Below, piece after piece: positions 44,426-54,944 of a stretch of DNA of 64,000 bases. A program made the position numbers and the translations under genes. The first letter of the stretch is position 1. The number at the start of each line of letters is the position of its first letter. Under the pieces are notes generated by a model. The model saw only the letters and a list, made by a program, of their open reading frames with translations, searched no databases and was not told the origin of the DNA. Origin of the DNA: Hydnum rufescens UP504 (taxonomy: Eukaryota; Basidiomycota; Agaricomycetes; Cantharellales; Hydnaceae); the NCBI GenBank assembly GCA_014904985.1, contig MU128955.1:62001-126000 (forward strand), read 5' to 3'.

Positions 44426-45272
44426 TGTCAGGGGGACACTGCCATTGAAGCCACAAACAGAAAGAGGAAAGAGATTAATTAACCACATCCTATTGCAGTG
44501 GGAATCCTGAGTATACACCACACAACAAGGGACACACAAGTCTCGCACCTATCACAGTGGGAATCCTGAGAGATCAAAACTGGTGATCCCCCAACTGCGA
44601 AGGGCTATAAATACTATTTCCTGCACACAACCACCAGCCTTCCAGAGCCTTCCACCATCTTCCACAACCTTCCAGATCCTCCTATAATGCCAGCTCCACA
44701 GCCCATCAGTCAGCCACCACAGCCACCATCACTAAGCCTCACTAAGCTGATGCAGCTGTGTCATGAATCCTGTGTGCACCTCCACATGGCTATGCCCCAA
44801 CTTCCATATGTATCCCCCTTAGTGTATGTACTTCCAAGGCAGTGTATGCCTGGGTACTCCAAAGGTGTCCAAAGTGTCAAAGGACCATAATGATGTGGAT
44901 GGAGTACAGATTGGGATGGGTGGTGTGGATTCAGGGACTGGGGGCAGAGGAGGAGGAGGGGGAGTCTGGATTGGCAACTCCATGGACTCACACAGGGAGC
45001 AAGGGAACAACAGGTGCTGACAAGGGTGCCAATGCTGCCACTGGTTGACTACCCAGCCCATAGCCCACTGGTCAAGGCCCAATAGAATGAGGGCAATAAT
45101 AATAAGAGAAATGCCAATAATGGCAAGGATGGCAATAACCCCCTTAGTGAATGGAGGGAGAGAGGAGATGAGAGCATTTGAGGAAGTAGGCACCATATGA
45201 TAGAGTCGATGAAGAATGATACTCCAATGGGTAAGTCCTTAAGTGGAAGCAAATGTCAATTTGATCCTGACA
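44426..45272 (-). mobile_element. Solo LTR of the Gypsy 2 family
   Basis: 847 bp from TGTCAGGG to ATCCTGACA, nearly identical to 22,802-23,647, with a perfect 5-bp duplication AATGG on both sides (44,421-44,425; 45,273-45,277). Inserted into the last exon-like stretch of the foldback element and later reduced by LTR-LTR recombination. Strand follows the orientation inferred for Gypsy 2. Confidence 0.92.
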
Positions 45273-45779
45273 AATGGTGAAGCGCGAAATAATGTCCCCA
45301 GTACCACACACCCACCCAAGCAGGTGTGTGGTGCTACTAGATAGTTGTTATTTTAATTTTTTTGTTCTTTGATTTCTATGGACAGTACCACACACCTGCT
45401 AGAGTGGGTGTGTGGTATAATTTTAAATAAATAAATAAATAATAAGAATGAAACACTGGACTCCTGAATGAAACCCTGCTGACCCAGGGTAGCATAAGTA
45501 TAATATAGTGATAATAAATAAATAATTATAAATGGAAGATATTATCCCTGATAAGCCTGTATGGCCTGCTGCAAGTCTGAGATTCTCTAAGTCCCAGTTT
45601 CAGCCAATTTTCAGCCATTTTGGCCAATTCTGGGCCAGGAGGTGAAATCATAAAAATGGCCATTTTGGCCAAAATAGTGATGGGACCTACTTAGGTACCA
45701 TTATCTGCCCCAGAAGTGGTACCTAACTAGGTAGGCTTAGATGACTGACCAAGGTGCTTGGAATCCTCTGATATCCACT

Positions 45780-48700
45780 CACCCCATCAAGGGAATAGCT
45801 CCCAATGCTCTCGCAAGTGTAAATGACATTTGAGCCCACTGGGAACATCACCCTCCCTATCACCATCCACCATGTACTCAAGTACACTCAACAAAAGCAT
45901 GAAGTTGTTTAAAGCTGTGATGGATTCTGTTTCAAGCATAAAGGAAACTGCTTCTGCCTGCAAGACCCCAAAGGCCCAGGAGAGTACCAGCCACACTGCC
46001 TACCCAAGACTACCATCAATGTCTATGCCCTCGCAAGACACTCATTCTCAATCCAGCATGCAGCACAGAGCATCTGCACTGGGCTCAACTTGGAAGTTGG
46101 ACAGAAATACTGGTACATTTGTGGCAGTTGTGCCAACAGTGCGAAGTACTGAGACATCCTGATCAGCACCCAGTGCCAGTATCTCTAAGCCCTGTTACCA
46201 CTGAAATAAGCAGCCCTCTGAGGCCTCTCATAGTGCCCATCCTAGTCCATCTATGTTTTCTGGGATTATCAAAGAGGGCTTGGGAACAGGTGGCAGCAAT
46301 GTTGGCTTGTCCCTAGGGGTGACTGAGCAGCCATTTGTCATTTGATATCTGATCCATGTGGGAGGTCAGAATGAACACTCTGTTGAGAAGAAGCTGTCTC
46401 ACCATGCATGTCGGCAGGCTGCTGCAGCACATCATTGGGATCGGGATGTCATACCTGCCTTGATTCATCCATACATGGAATACATGCACAAATCACAGCA
46501 AGGGCAGGTGCCTTTGGACTCTCCATCAATCCATTGCTCTTGTACTGGTCATACAGTGTTGAAACAGGTGATTGCTGTATATATGGATCATGAGTACATG
46601 GTTTATACTTGCTTGGACCAGAAACTGACCACCTTTGACTTAGGCCTAGACTATATTGAACTCTGCATTTGCCCTGCACACCTGCCCCTGTGCAGCTGGT
46701 GAAGCAGGGTCTATTTCCCTGCTCACCAGTCCATCCAGCCCTTGCTGTAAGCCTTGAAATGCTGGAGTTCATGTCCAAATTATTTGTGCATTTGGCTCCA
46801 AATGAGGCAGCATGGGCAGATATGCTAGTGAAGTTCTTAGCCAGGTGGGGCCATGTATTCAAAGCCCAGGATTTGCTCCATCAACAATTTGGTTCTGCTC
46901 TAGCCCAATACCAGGTCTTAGTGTGTGTTGTTGATGCTGAAATCAACAAGCAGATCAGTGTTGCTCACCATGAGGTCCTATCTCATGATCCTGCTGACTG
47001 GGACAATGTTGCTCCGGAGATGATAGTGCTGCCCAAGCTTGATGAATCCACACCTATAACAGCTTGATTGTATGTCAGTGCACATACTGATGGCCATTCC
47101 ATTCAGGAGCCCACCACTTCTACAATGAATGATCTCATTGAAGGAAGTGCAAATGAACCCACCATGTCATCACTACCCTTAGGCTCATGTAGTGGTCCCA
47201 ACCCTTGTGTTACTCCATCTGACTATCTTTGCTCACATTGCCCACTATGCTTTGGAGCATGTAACAAAGCTGGGGACAGCAAACTGTGAGTAATGCATAA
47301 TATATTCTCATGCTTGTCTTACTGATATACTGGTTATGTCTTTTAGTCCAGAGTTCTTCTTGTGCCTTGATGCATGCTTTGCCATCCAATGAAACAAGGA
47401 CTATGATTGTCATCCAGGCTGCAAAAAGCAACCAGGCAGCCAAGATCCTTGTATTATTCCACCAGGAACTCATGAACTACCCCAGAGCTTCCTGGAAGCA
47501 TGGAAAGCAAGGGTGGAGGCAGCACACCCTGCCAAGTCACACAACCATCATACTACATGTGTGTCTAAGAAGGGCGAGTATGCAGCCGATGTTTCAGATA
47601 CTGAGGATGACCATGTTGAGCCAGGGTTGCATGTCCCAAACTCATACCTTGATAGCTGTGGTGAGTCTTTCATGGCTGCTGATGGAGGGAGAGTGAAGAC
47701 TCCTGGGGGCACTTCTCAGACACTGGTGTGATGGCAGGTGTTTGTTGTCATGACTGAGTCATTGCCTGGGGCAATATGTGGACACCCGGCAAGCAGCAGT
47801 TCTATGCACTAGCCATAATTGACTTTGTTATGGCCCAGCTGCCTGTAGACTGGCGAGTTGGCATTCTCTATGATGTCGGCTGTCAAATTCACTGAAGTGC
47901 TCTCAAGTGGAACCTGGTACCATGCTGGATACCCCAAATCGTATTTGGGATTAGTGTATTCCATGCATATGGCCATCAGTGGGTATGCCAACTGTGGTAT
48001 CATCCTCAGAAAAGTGATGGCTGGGGTCTCACTGATGGAGAGGGTTGTGAGCATCTTTGGAGTGATCTCCGGCACCTCATTCTGAACCTCTGTGTTGCTG
48101 GTTTTCATTGCCAATTGTTCCTCTTGGATGTCCAGATTGAACACCTGGACTCTTCAAAGATGTGTGAAGCTGGTGTCTGGTTGGAGAAATGAGTTAAAGC
48201 AATGAAGGCACAGCTTGCTCTTGCTGAGGAGAAAAGAGCTAGGATCCACTATAGCAACAAGTATCTGCAGCTGCAGTTCAAGGAACAATGGGCCTATCAG
48301 AGCTGACCCCTGGAGCGACAATCAAAGAAGAAAGGCTTCCACGCTGTTGAGAAGATTCTATCTGTCCATCACTGTCTATACGTAGCTCAAGATCTTGTTG
48401 ATGTTCTTCAGAAGCAACTACTGTCTGTACCAGTATCAGACACTGTTGCCAGCCGGAATGAAATTGCGGAGATTACATCTGCACTTGTTGAGCAGGAGAA
48501 AGTTGTTGTTCAGCTGTCAAAACAAGATGATGATTTGATGGTGGTCCTCAAGCTGGGAGACCCCATGTCATATGACAATCTTATGAAAATGAAGGAGCAC
48601 CCTTGGTTTGAACACCAGCTCTCTGAAGGCATGTATCATTGCCAAGGCCTGCCAGAAGAATTTCAAGATGGATAATCTCACTGGTGCCTTCAGGAGCAAA

Positions 48701-49650
48701 GCTGTTGGTGAGCAACCTATACTAGGTAGAAAGCTTATAATATTTTACTAATTCGTGTTGTTATTTTAGACCACAATACAATGGAACATACCAGCAAGGC
48801 CTTGAAATGGCACTATTGCTCTGTCAAAAGCCTTGTTGTGGATTACAATAAACATTGTCAGAGCATGATCAAACTCCATGGCCAGCAAGGGATTCCTCAG
48901 AATGCAGTCATCCCTCCCCCCATCGACATCAAGGGCCTTTTCAACCTTGATGTGGACAATGACATCTGGCAGGATGTTGGGCTTGTGGATGACAAGTTTG
49001 AGGGGAAGGTGCTGCCTTGGCTTGGTGATGAAGATGTCTGAAATGGCATCTGACTTGTTCAAGAACTCACAAATTGTCATGATGAGCTTTCTCTCTGTGA
49101 ATGGGAGCTGTACTCATTGCAGCTTTGGTTTGAGGAAGAATCTGCAGCACTCATGGCAGCTTTGGGGGCTTGCAAAGGTGAGGAATTGATATTTCCATTT
49201 GTTGAATAATCTGCTGACATGGTCTGTCCTATAGGGGACCCTGATGTACATTTCCTCATGCTAGAGCATGTCCAGTGGCTTACAGACTTGGGCAGGAGGT
49301 GGGAACACTCAATTAATACTTTGTGCCCAACAGATGTATTGGATGGACTGGATGCACCTGATGCACAGAACACCCTCAGCAAACCTCAGTTGGATTGCAT
49401 GACTGTTTTAGCAGAACATGCTGGGATCCAACAACAGACAAGGCAACCTCTAGATGTTCTCCACAACCTGGATGCTGAGGAGAGTGTGGACAGCTCTGAT
49501 GATGGGGAAGACTTTGAGCTGGAACCCACTCCCATACCCAGGGATTCTGCCCTCATTGCTGCCATGGACTTGGTTGATAAGAATTGTTCAAGTGATGGAG
49601 GGAATGAGGTAGATAGCAGTGATGAAGAGGAATCTTCTAATGAGTTATAA
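45780..49650 (+). pseudogene. KDZ transposase, copy 2, near full length but decayed
   Basis: N-terminal region at about 46,380-47,060 has HHWDRDVIPALIHPYMEYMH and QGLFPCSPVHPALAVSLEML with FGSALAQYQVL, the conserved stretch before the cysteine cluster. CSHCPLCFG is at about 47,240, intron 47,286-47,346, then LCLDACFAIQ and an acidic linker. The core at about 47,730-48,300 has AGVC, ILYDVGCQIH (Asp), SVFHAYGHQWVCQLWYHP and LTDGEGCEHLW (acidic). An intron at 48,708-48,769 leads to the C-terminal exon (LKWHYCSVKSLVVDYNKHCQ) and a tail with SSDGGNEVDSSDEEESSNEL. TGA codons replace Arg at about 47,392, 47,756, 47,893, 48,190 and 48,303. It shares intron positions with copy 1. TIRs were not found. 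Confidence 0.88.
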
Positions 49651-49699
49651 GTTTTTGTAGTACCTACAGGTTTGTATGTGACCTTGGAAAATAATTATT

Positions 49700-50098
49700 G
49701 GTTTGAAGTTATTTTCCTAAGTTATTTTCTGGGGCCCCTAGTGGTGAACTTACAAAATGTATGGCCTTTGAAGTTGGTTCCGAGGGGCCCCAGGGGCCCC
49801 TGAGCTCCCTTGTTGATACCCTGAGGGGTCCCCTGGGGCCCCAGGCCTATATATCTAATTAGATGGTTTGAATGCAACTCTCATTGTATCTAGTTAGACA
49901 TAGATAATTGGCTGACCAGCCTGAGCCAACCCCCTAATGTAAAGGTAAGTATTGTTGTTTCTTTGGCTACAATTGCACAAGAAGAGCAGCCTCTGGCTGT
50001 TCTTCTTGGGTGCATGGGTGAGCCCACAGATGTATATAATAATGAATAATATGGCTAGGGGCCCCTGGGGGGCACCCAGTGTGAACATCTAGTTAGAT
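49700..50098. repeat. GGGGCCCC-rich repeat unit with the foldback-type hairpin
   Basis: GGGGCCCC-type palindromes cluster at 49,731-49,835 and 50,055-50,080. At 49,945 AAG|GTAAGT is followed by a hairpin GCACAAGAAGAGCAGCC with GGCTGTTCTTCTTGGGTGC at 49,972-50,012, the same plan as the units at 39-45 kb. A stretch starting AGATGGTTTGAATGCAA at about 49,862 recurs, diverged, at about 50,093, so this is a duplicated ~235-bp unit. Confidence 0.6.
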
Positions 50099-52160
50099 GT
50101 GATAAATGCAATGCAGATTATATCTAATATGATGGGGAAAGTGACTGACCAGGCTGTACAAAGCAAGCTTGGCAGCAAATCCCAATTATGTCTGTATCTT
50201 GGACATGCTGAGAATAAAAAAGCTTTCATGCTGTATCACCCTGAATCAAGGAAAATGGTGGAGTCATGTGATGTAGATTTCAATGAAGGATTGGGTGTGA
50301 ATGATCATGTGTCAATAAAGGTCCCAGATGGAAAAGAGGAAAGTGACAAGAAGGATGAGGCAGTAGTGGATTCAGGGGGGGAGAGTCTTGGTCTCAGAGA
50401 CCAGAGCCAAATTTGAATCCTACAACCCCCTCAGTCAAAAAGACCCTGGCCTTGGAAGATGATCCAGAAGCCATTCCATTACATCATTCTAGTTGCCAGA
50501 CCCTAGCCCCAGTACATGTGGATGAGGATCCATGGTTCAAGCTCACATCATATAACTGGCAAGCAAAACCCAGCTCCACTGGACATGAGGATTCAGTGGG
50601 TGACATTGTAAATGTCATGACTCACCCAGATGAGCCTACATCCTATGAGGATGCAATGTCATGACCTGAAGCTGAACTGTGGAAGCAAGCCTGTGCAAGA
50701 GAGATTGCTGCCCTAAAAGGCCTTGGAACCTTTAATGTATCCAAAAGGCCAGCAGATTGGTGTGTTGTCAGCTCACAATGGACCTTCAAGTTGAAGCATG
50801 GACCTGATGGAAAAATTGCTTTCTACAAGGCCTGGCTTGTTGAAAAAGGGTACTCAGAAGTCCCAGGAGTTGACTTTGATGAGACCTTTGCACTGGCCTT
50901 AAAGAAATCCTCTCTTCTCACATTATTTGCATATGCTGCTTAACACAACCTTGAAATAGAACAGATGGACATAAAGTCTGCATTCCTGAATGGGATCCTC
51001 AAAGAGGAAATCTATATGGAGGCTCCACCTGGCATCTCAATCCCAGAAGGAATGGTTCTCTGCCTAAAGAAGACCATCTACAGTCTCAGGCAGGCACCAT
51101 GTGAATGGTACAAGTGTATCCTGAAGATATTCTTGAAACTTGGCCACAAGTGCAGTGACACAGACCACTTGGTTTTCATCAAGAACCATGGTCAGATCAT
51201 TAACATTGTTGCCATGTATGTTGATGACCTACTTCTATTCTTGAATGACAAAAGAGAGATAGCAAAGACCAAAGTGGTGCTCAGAAGCAAATATGAGATG
51301 AAGGACCTCAGAAAGGCTTGATGGTTCCTCAGAATGGAGATAATCTGTGATCATAATGCCTGTTCCCTCTCACTCTCTCAATGTCAATATATCTTGACAA
51401 TTCTTTCTCAGTTTGGCATGGAAAATGCAAAGCCAGTTAGCTCTCCAGTAGCCACAGGCCTCAAACTTGAGTGCCTGGAATCAGCAACTGCCAATACCTC
51501 CCTATACCAATCTATGCTATGGTTGGAACATGCCTGGACATTGCATTTGCCATGTGCACCTTAAGTCAGCACTCCTCAGCCCCTGGCCCCACACATCTAT
51601 CTGCACTCAAATGAGTCTACCACTACCTATCCACTACAAAGGATGCCCTCCTTACTTTTAATGGCAAGACTGAAGAAAAGGGCCTCATTGGATATGTCAA
51701 CTCAGATTGGGCCTCAGACCCCATAGATTGAAAATCCATCACCAGATACATCTTTCTCCTTTATGGAAGCACTATCAGTTGGGCCTCAAAGAAACAGCCA
51801 ACCATCACACTCTCCAGCACTGAGGGAGAATACATGGCATCTGCTCAAGGCACTTGTGAGGCTCTGTGGCTCTGTCAACTACTCTCGGAAATAGGATACA
51901 ACATTTCCTCTCCAACACCTCTTCACATTGATAATCAGTCAGCCATTGCTATTGCATGAAATCCAACTTTCCATGTGAGATCCAAGCACATTGAGGTTTG
52001 ACACCATTTTGTATGTGAGAAACTAGTGGACAGCACTATCAACCTCATATATACCCCAATGGAAGATCAAGTTGTGGACATTCTCACAAAGGGGCTCCCT
52101 CTGGTGAAGTACAAGATGTTCTGCACAGCAATGGGAATCAGTGTTCCTGCACCCAGCTGA
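50099..52160 (+). pseudogene. Ty1/copia pol remnant: integrase tail, RT, RNase H
   Basis: It opens in the integrase C-terminal region (KLGSKSQLCLYLGHAENKKA, then SCDVDFNEG). RT has TFKLKHGPDGKIAFYKAWLV, MDIKSAFLNGILKEEIYMEA and YVDDLLLF at about 51,220. RNase H has GYVNSDWASDP, ISWASKKQPTITLSSTEGEY and LHIDNQSAIAIA, ending VDILTKGLP near 52,100. The family is certain from the order integrase before RT. Eight or so stops, nearly all TGA where Arg is usual (50,662; 51,319; 51,612; 51,729; ~51,957; 51,999), one TAA at 50,942. Gag, protease and the integrase core are missing at the left, where the 49.7-50.1 kb repeat sits. No LTR was found. Confidence 0.9.
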
Positions 52161-53028
52161 GTGGGTGTGTTTGAATACAGCTGGATGTGGCAACCTTGGT
52201 GGTTACCCCTTTTGGTATTCCCAGTGCATATCCACTTATTTTTGTTCATTCTATATCTGCTACCTAATCAGGCATGCAGCTTTACCATGTAGTTTAGTAT
52301 ATGAGTCTTCTGACTTTTCAGCTACCCCTCAGTTCTTTCTTCAAAGACTGAGGTTAGCCTGCATACTCATTCTTTGGTAGTTTACCAACTCATTAGCCTT
52401 TACTATAGTACCATTTGTCCTAGGTACTTTACATCAATGCATAGTTCTTTCTTCAAAGACTGAGTACCATTTGTCCTAGTATCCAAAACTCTGCCTTTAA
52501 TAACTGCCTACAACAACAAACCTAAGGAAGTTCCTGAAATGGGGGGCCTGAGGTGAACTGTCACAATCTCAGTCCCATCCAACCCAACACAACATGGCAG
52601 ATGACAGTGCCACATACACAGATACACAGAAACTGTGGAGGATGATAGCAATGCCCCATGGACATGGTTCTCACTCATATTAGTTCCAGGGAAGCTGGAA
52701 AAGGGTGGAGCATGCAAGATGGTGGACTTGAGTCCCTTGAGACTGTAGCTAAGGGGCCAACTATGACTCAGATGAAGTACTGTACAAAGAGTTGATAGCT
52801 GTTGAGGCTGATGAAGGGGATTGAGGGAAGAGGAGGAAATTGACAGGGAAGGTATTGGCCATGCTATCCTGATAGGCACTTGGCTCCTATCACCATACCT
52901 AATATAACATTTTCTGAGTCCTCCAAGTTCAGAGCCCTATTGGACACCAGACACACCCCATTTTGAGTTCAGTTCAGGAGGTCCTCGGACATCGGACTGA
53001 ATGATAGGTCATTTTAGTACAGCAGTCC
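52161..53028. other. No gene called
   Basis: Contains two copies of AGTTCTTTCTTCAAAGACTG (about 52,331 and 52,442), each next to TACCATTTGTCCTAG-like text, possibly LTR debris of the copia element. A 123-residue minus frame has no recognisable feature. Confidence 0.5.
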
Positions 53029-53030
53029 TA

Positions 53031-53902
53031 CTTGATCATGTGCACTGTCTGGTGTCCTCAGAGAGTCGGAATTTGAAGGTTTGGATGTTAAATCCTTACA
53101 GTTGGTATTTTAGATGAGCCACACAATACATTTATCATATCATTGTATCTGTAGCAGGATCTACCCTCTGGAAAAGAAATTAGCATAATATTCAGATATG
53201 CAGAGGTTTGAGTGGGGTGGCCACTGTATTTGTGTTTTGTGGACAAACCACAGTGAGCCAAGGAGCACAAATATCATAATCTTAGTGCTTCCATTTCCCT
53301 CCGCCTGCTGGAGCAAAAATCGGAGCCGTGAAAGAACATTTGATTTCTCACCGCACCATTTGTTGTGACCAGCGAGGCCGGCAGCAATGTAAACGCGACC
53401 CCTAAGAGCTAGAGCTATGCTGTCGACCTCGCCAATCTGGACGTCTGTTTTACTGGCAATTTTCTCGCCGGCACCACTGGCACTCAGACACTCTTTGCTT
53501 TGCTCTTCTTCTTTTCATGTGCTCTTTCACTTCCTGTACATCTTCCTGTACATAGTATTATCAAACGGTGGGCCCAGGCTCACCATAGAATATGGAATCT
53601 AAGGGATAAATGTCCATTCCCATCACTGTCTCTATTCTCCCATACCTGTAGTCCTCTGGTCTTAGCATCTGCTCTAACATCCAGCAGGAGACTCAGCAGA
53701 ATGTCATATTTCCACCTAAGGTGGATAGTGCAAAACCCGCTTAGTGAGATCAAATGTTGTTCGATGGCTCCGATTCTTGGCTCAAACAGGCAGAGGGAAA
53801 TGGAGGCTCTAAGATTATGATATTTATATTCCTTGGTTCACTTAACATCCAAACCTTCACATTCCGACTCTCTGAGGACACCAGACGGTGCACTTGATCA
53901 AC
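53031..53902. mobile_element. 872-bp TIR element with TA target duplication and CpG-rich core
   Basis: About 60-bp terminal inverted repeats: left CTTGATCATGTGCACTGTCT, right ends in AGACGGTGCACTTGATCAAC, pairing through GTGTCCTCAGAGAGTCGGAA to GGATGTTA. TA lies on both sides (53,029-53,030; 53,903-53,904), as in Tc1/mariner relatives. The core at about 53,320-53,480 is CpG-rich (GTAAACGCGACCCC, TGCTGTCGACCTCGCC), unlike neighbouring repeats, so it may hold captured host DNA. No transposase frame. Confidence 0.75.
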
Positions 53903-53904
53903 TA

Positions 53905-54944
53905 GAACTAGTTTGACCTGACACCTAGGGAGAATATTCAATATTGAATGAGATATATCACAATACTTTCCACAAGACGGTCGGCGTGCCCCGTATCTTT
54001 CCTGGTCCCTTCGTCCCGGCGTTGAGCCCTCCGCAACTGTTGCCAATGGCAACAACACCCGGATTTCCGAGTCGGACTCATCGACTGCATAGCCAGGGAT
54101 GGGCGGGTGAGACTCACGACTAAGCACCGACAAAAACCACTTCATCATCAACAGCTATAGGTGGGACAGGAAAAGACACAACAGCAGGGTTTTCCCTCCA
54201 GAACTCCTGCTGGCAGGGACAGCAAGACGAGATGAAACGAAGCGGAAGCCAAAGTTTCAGCGGTCTTCACTCCTTCCGCATACGACGCCCAGGGTGGTCC
54301 CACAGGAATATGTTGGGAGATCCCTGCACCAGGGATTGCAGAGAATTGGCTTTGAGACGAGACAAGCACGAACAACCTATAATCGAGGCTACCTCGACCC
54401 GCCAGCAAAGAGCATCACAATGAGCAAATGGGGAAGCTTGGGAAAGTCGAGGGATCGGTGAATTCCGAAATGGGAAAAGCCGCCGCGAGATAAAATGTTT
54501 GACCTGGCAACCGTAATCTAGTGACTTGGAGTCGGTTTGACCGACTTCTGTGACTTGTAAGGCGGAAGCGACTCGGCGCGACTCCGAACGACTTCCGACC
54601 TGAGGCAACACTATACAATACTGTTTTCATCTCCGTTGTCATTGGCTCGTTTGGGCCTCATATTCGAAATGGGGATTCTTCGGCTATACTTCGGAGAAGC
54701 GCGTTCCCATATTGCATTCAGTCCCCCTCCGGATTCTTCGGAAGATGGCCATTCATTTAATGACTGGGGTCCTTCATCGGAGCTTCGTAGAGATATCCGC
54801 AATCAGAACGCATCATTGTTACTGCGCTCCAAATCTTAAAGCCCCCCCTTGTCGGTGTAGGTCACAGTGTGATAATTCCCCGATTGAGCTATATCTGTAT
54901 TGTGCCCCCAGCCTCAAACTTGCAGCCCACACCTCCCGACGACG
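53905..54944. other. CpG-rich host-type DNA, no confident gene
   Basis: CG is frequent here, against near absence before 53 kb. Minus-strand frames of 114 and 133 residues exist but show no known motif and no clean exon structure. About 54,520-54,605 has irregular repeats of GACTCCG/GACTTC. This is the upstream region of the NLR gene. Confidence 0.5.

Larger units (their letters stand above)
39328..45752. mobile_element. 6.4-kb foldback element built of intron-like hairpin units
   Basis: The tips are TTGGTCAGTCA and its reverse complement TGACTGACCAA, with AGGT duplicated outside (39,325-39,328; 45,752-45,755). Next to each tip is a stem-loop made of GACCTAATTAGGTACC and GGTACCTAATAGGTC (left) or diverged forms (right). 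The halves are inverted about 41,307. Each half is a chain of units: an Asn/Pro/Thr-rich exon-like stretch ending in a palindrome such as CACACCCACTGCAGCAGGTG, a GT donor, a hairpin, in most a TACTAAC-like site, and in most an acceptor. At least seven units lie on + (41,650-45,330) and four to five on - (39,590-40,920). Two later insertions (43,360-44,204 and 44,426-45,272) interrupt the right half. No transposase is encoded. Confidence 0.75.

Noticed and set aside
9967..52000. TGA read as Arg by a variant genetic code
   Set aside because: The intact GST gene uses CGA and no internal TGA, and the elements also have frameshifts and other stops. Codon decay explains it better.
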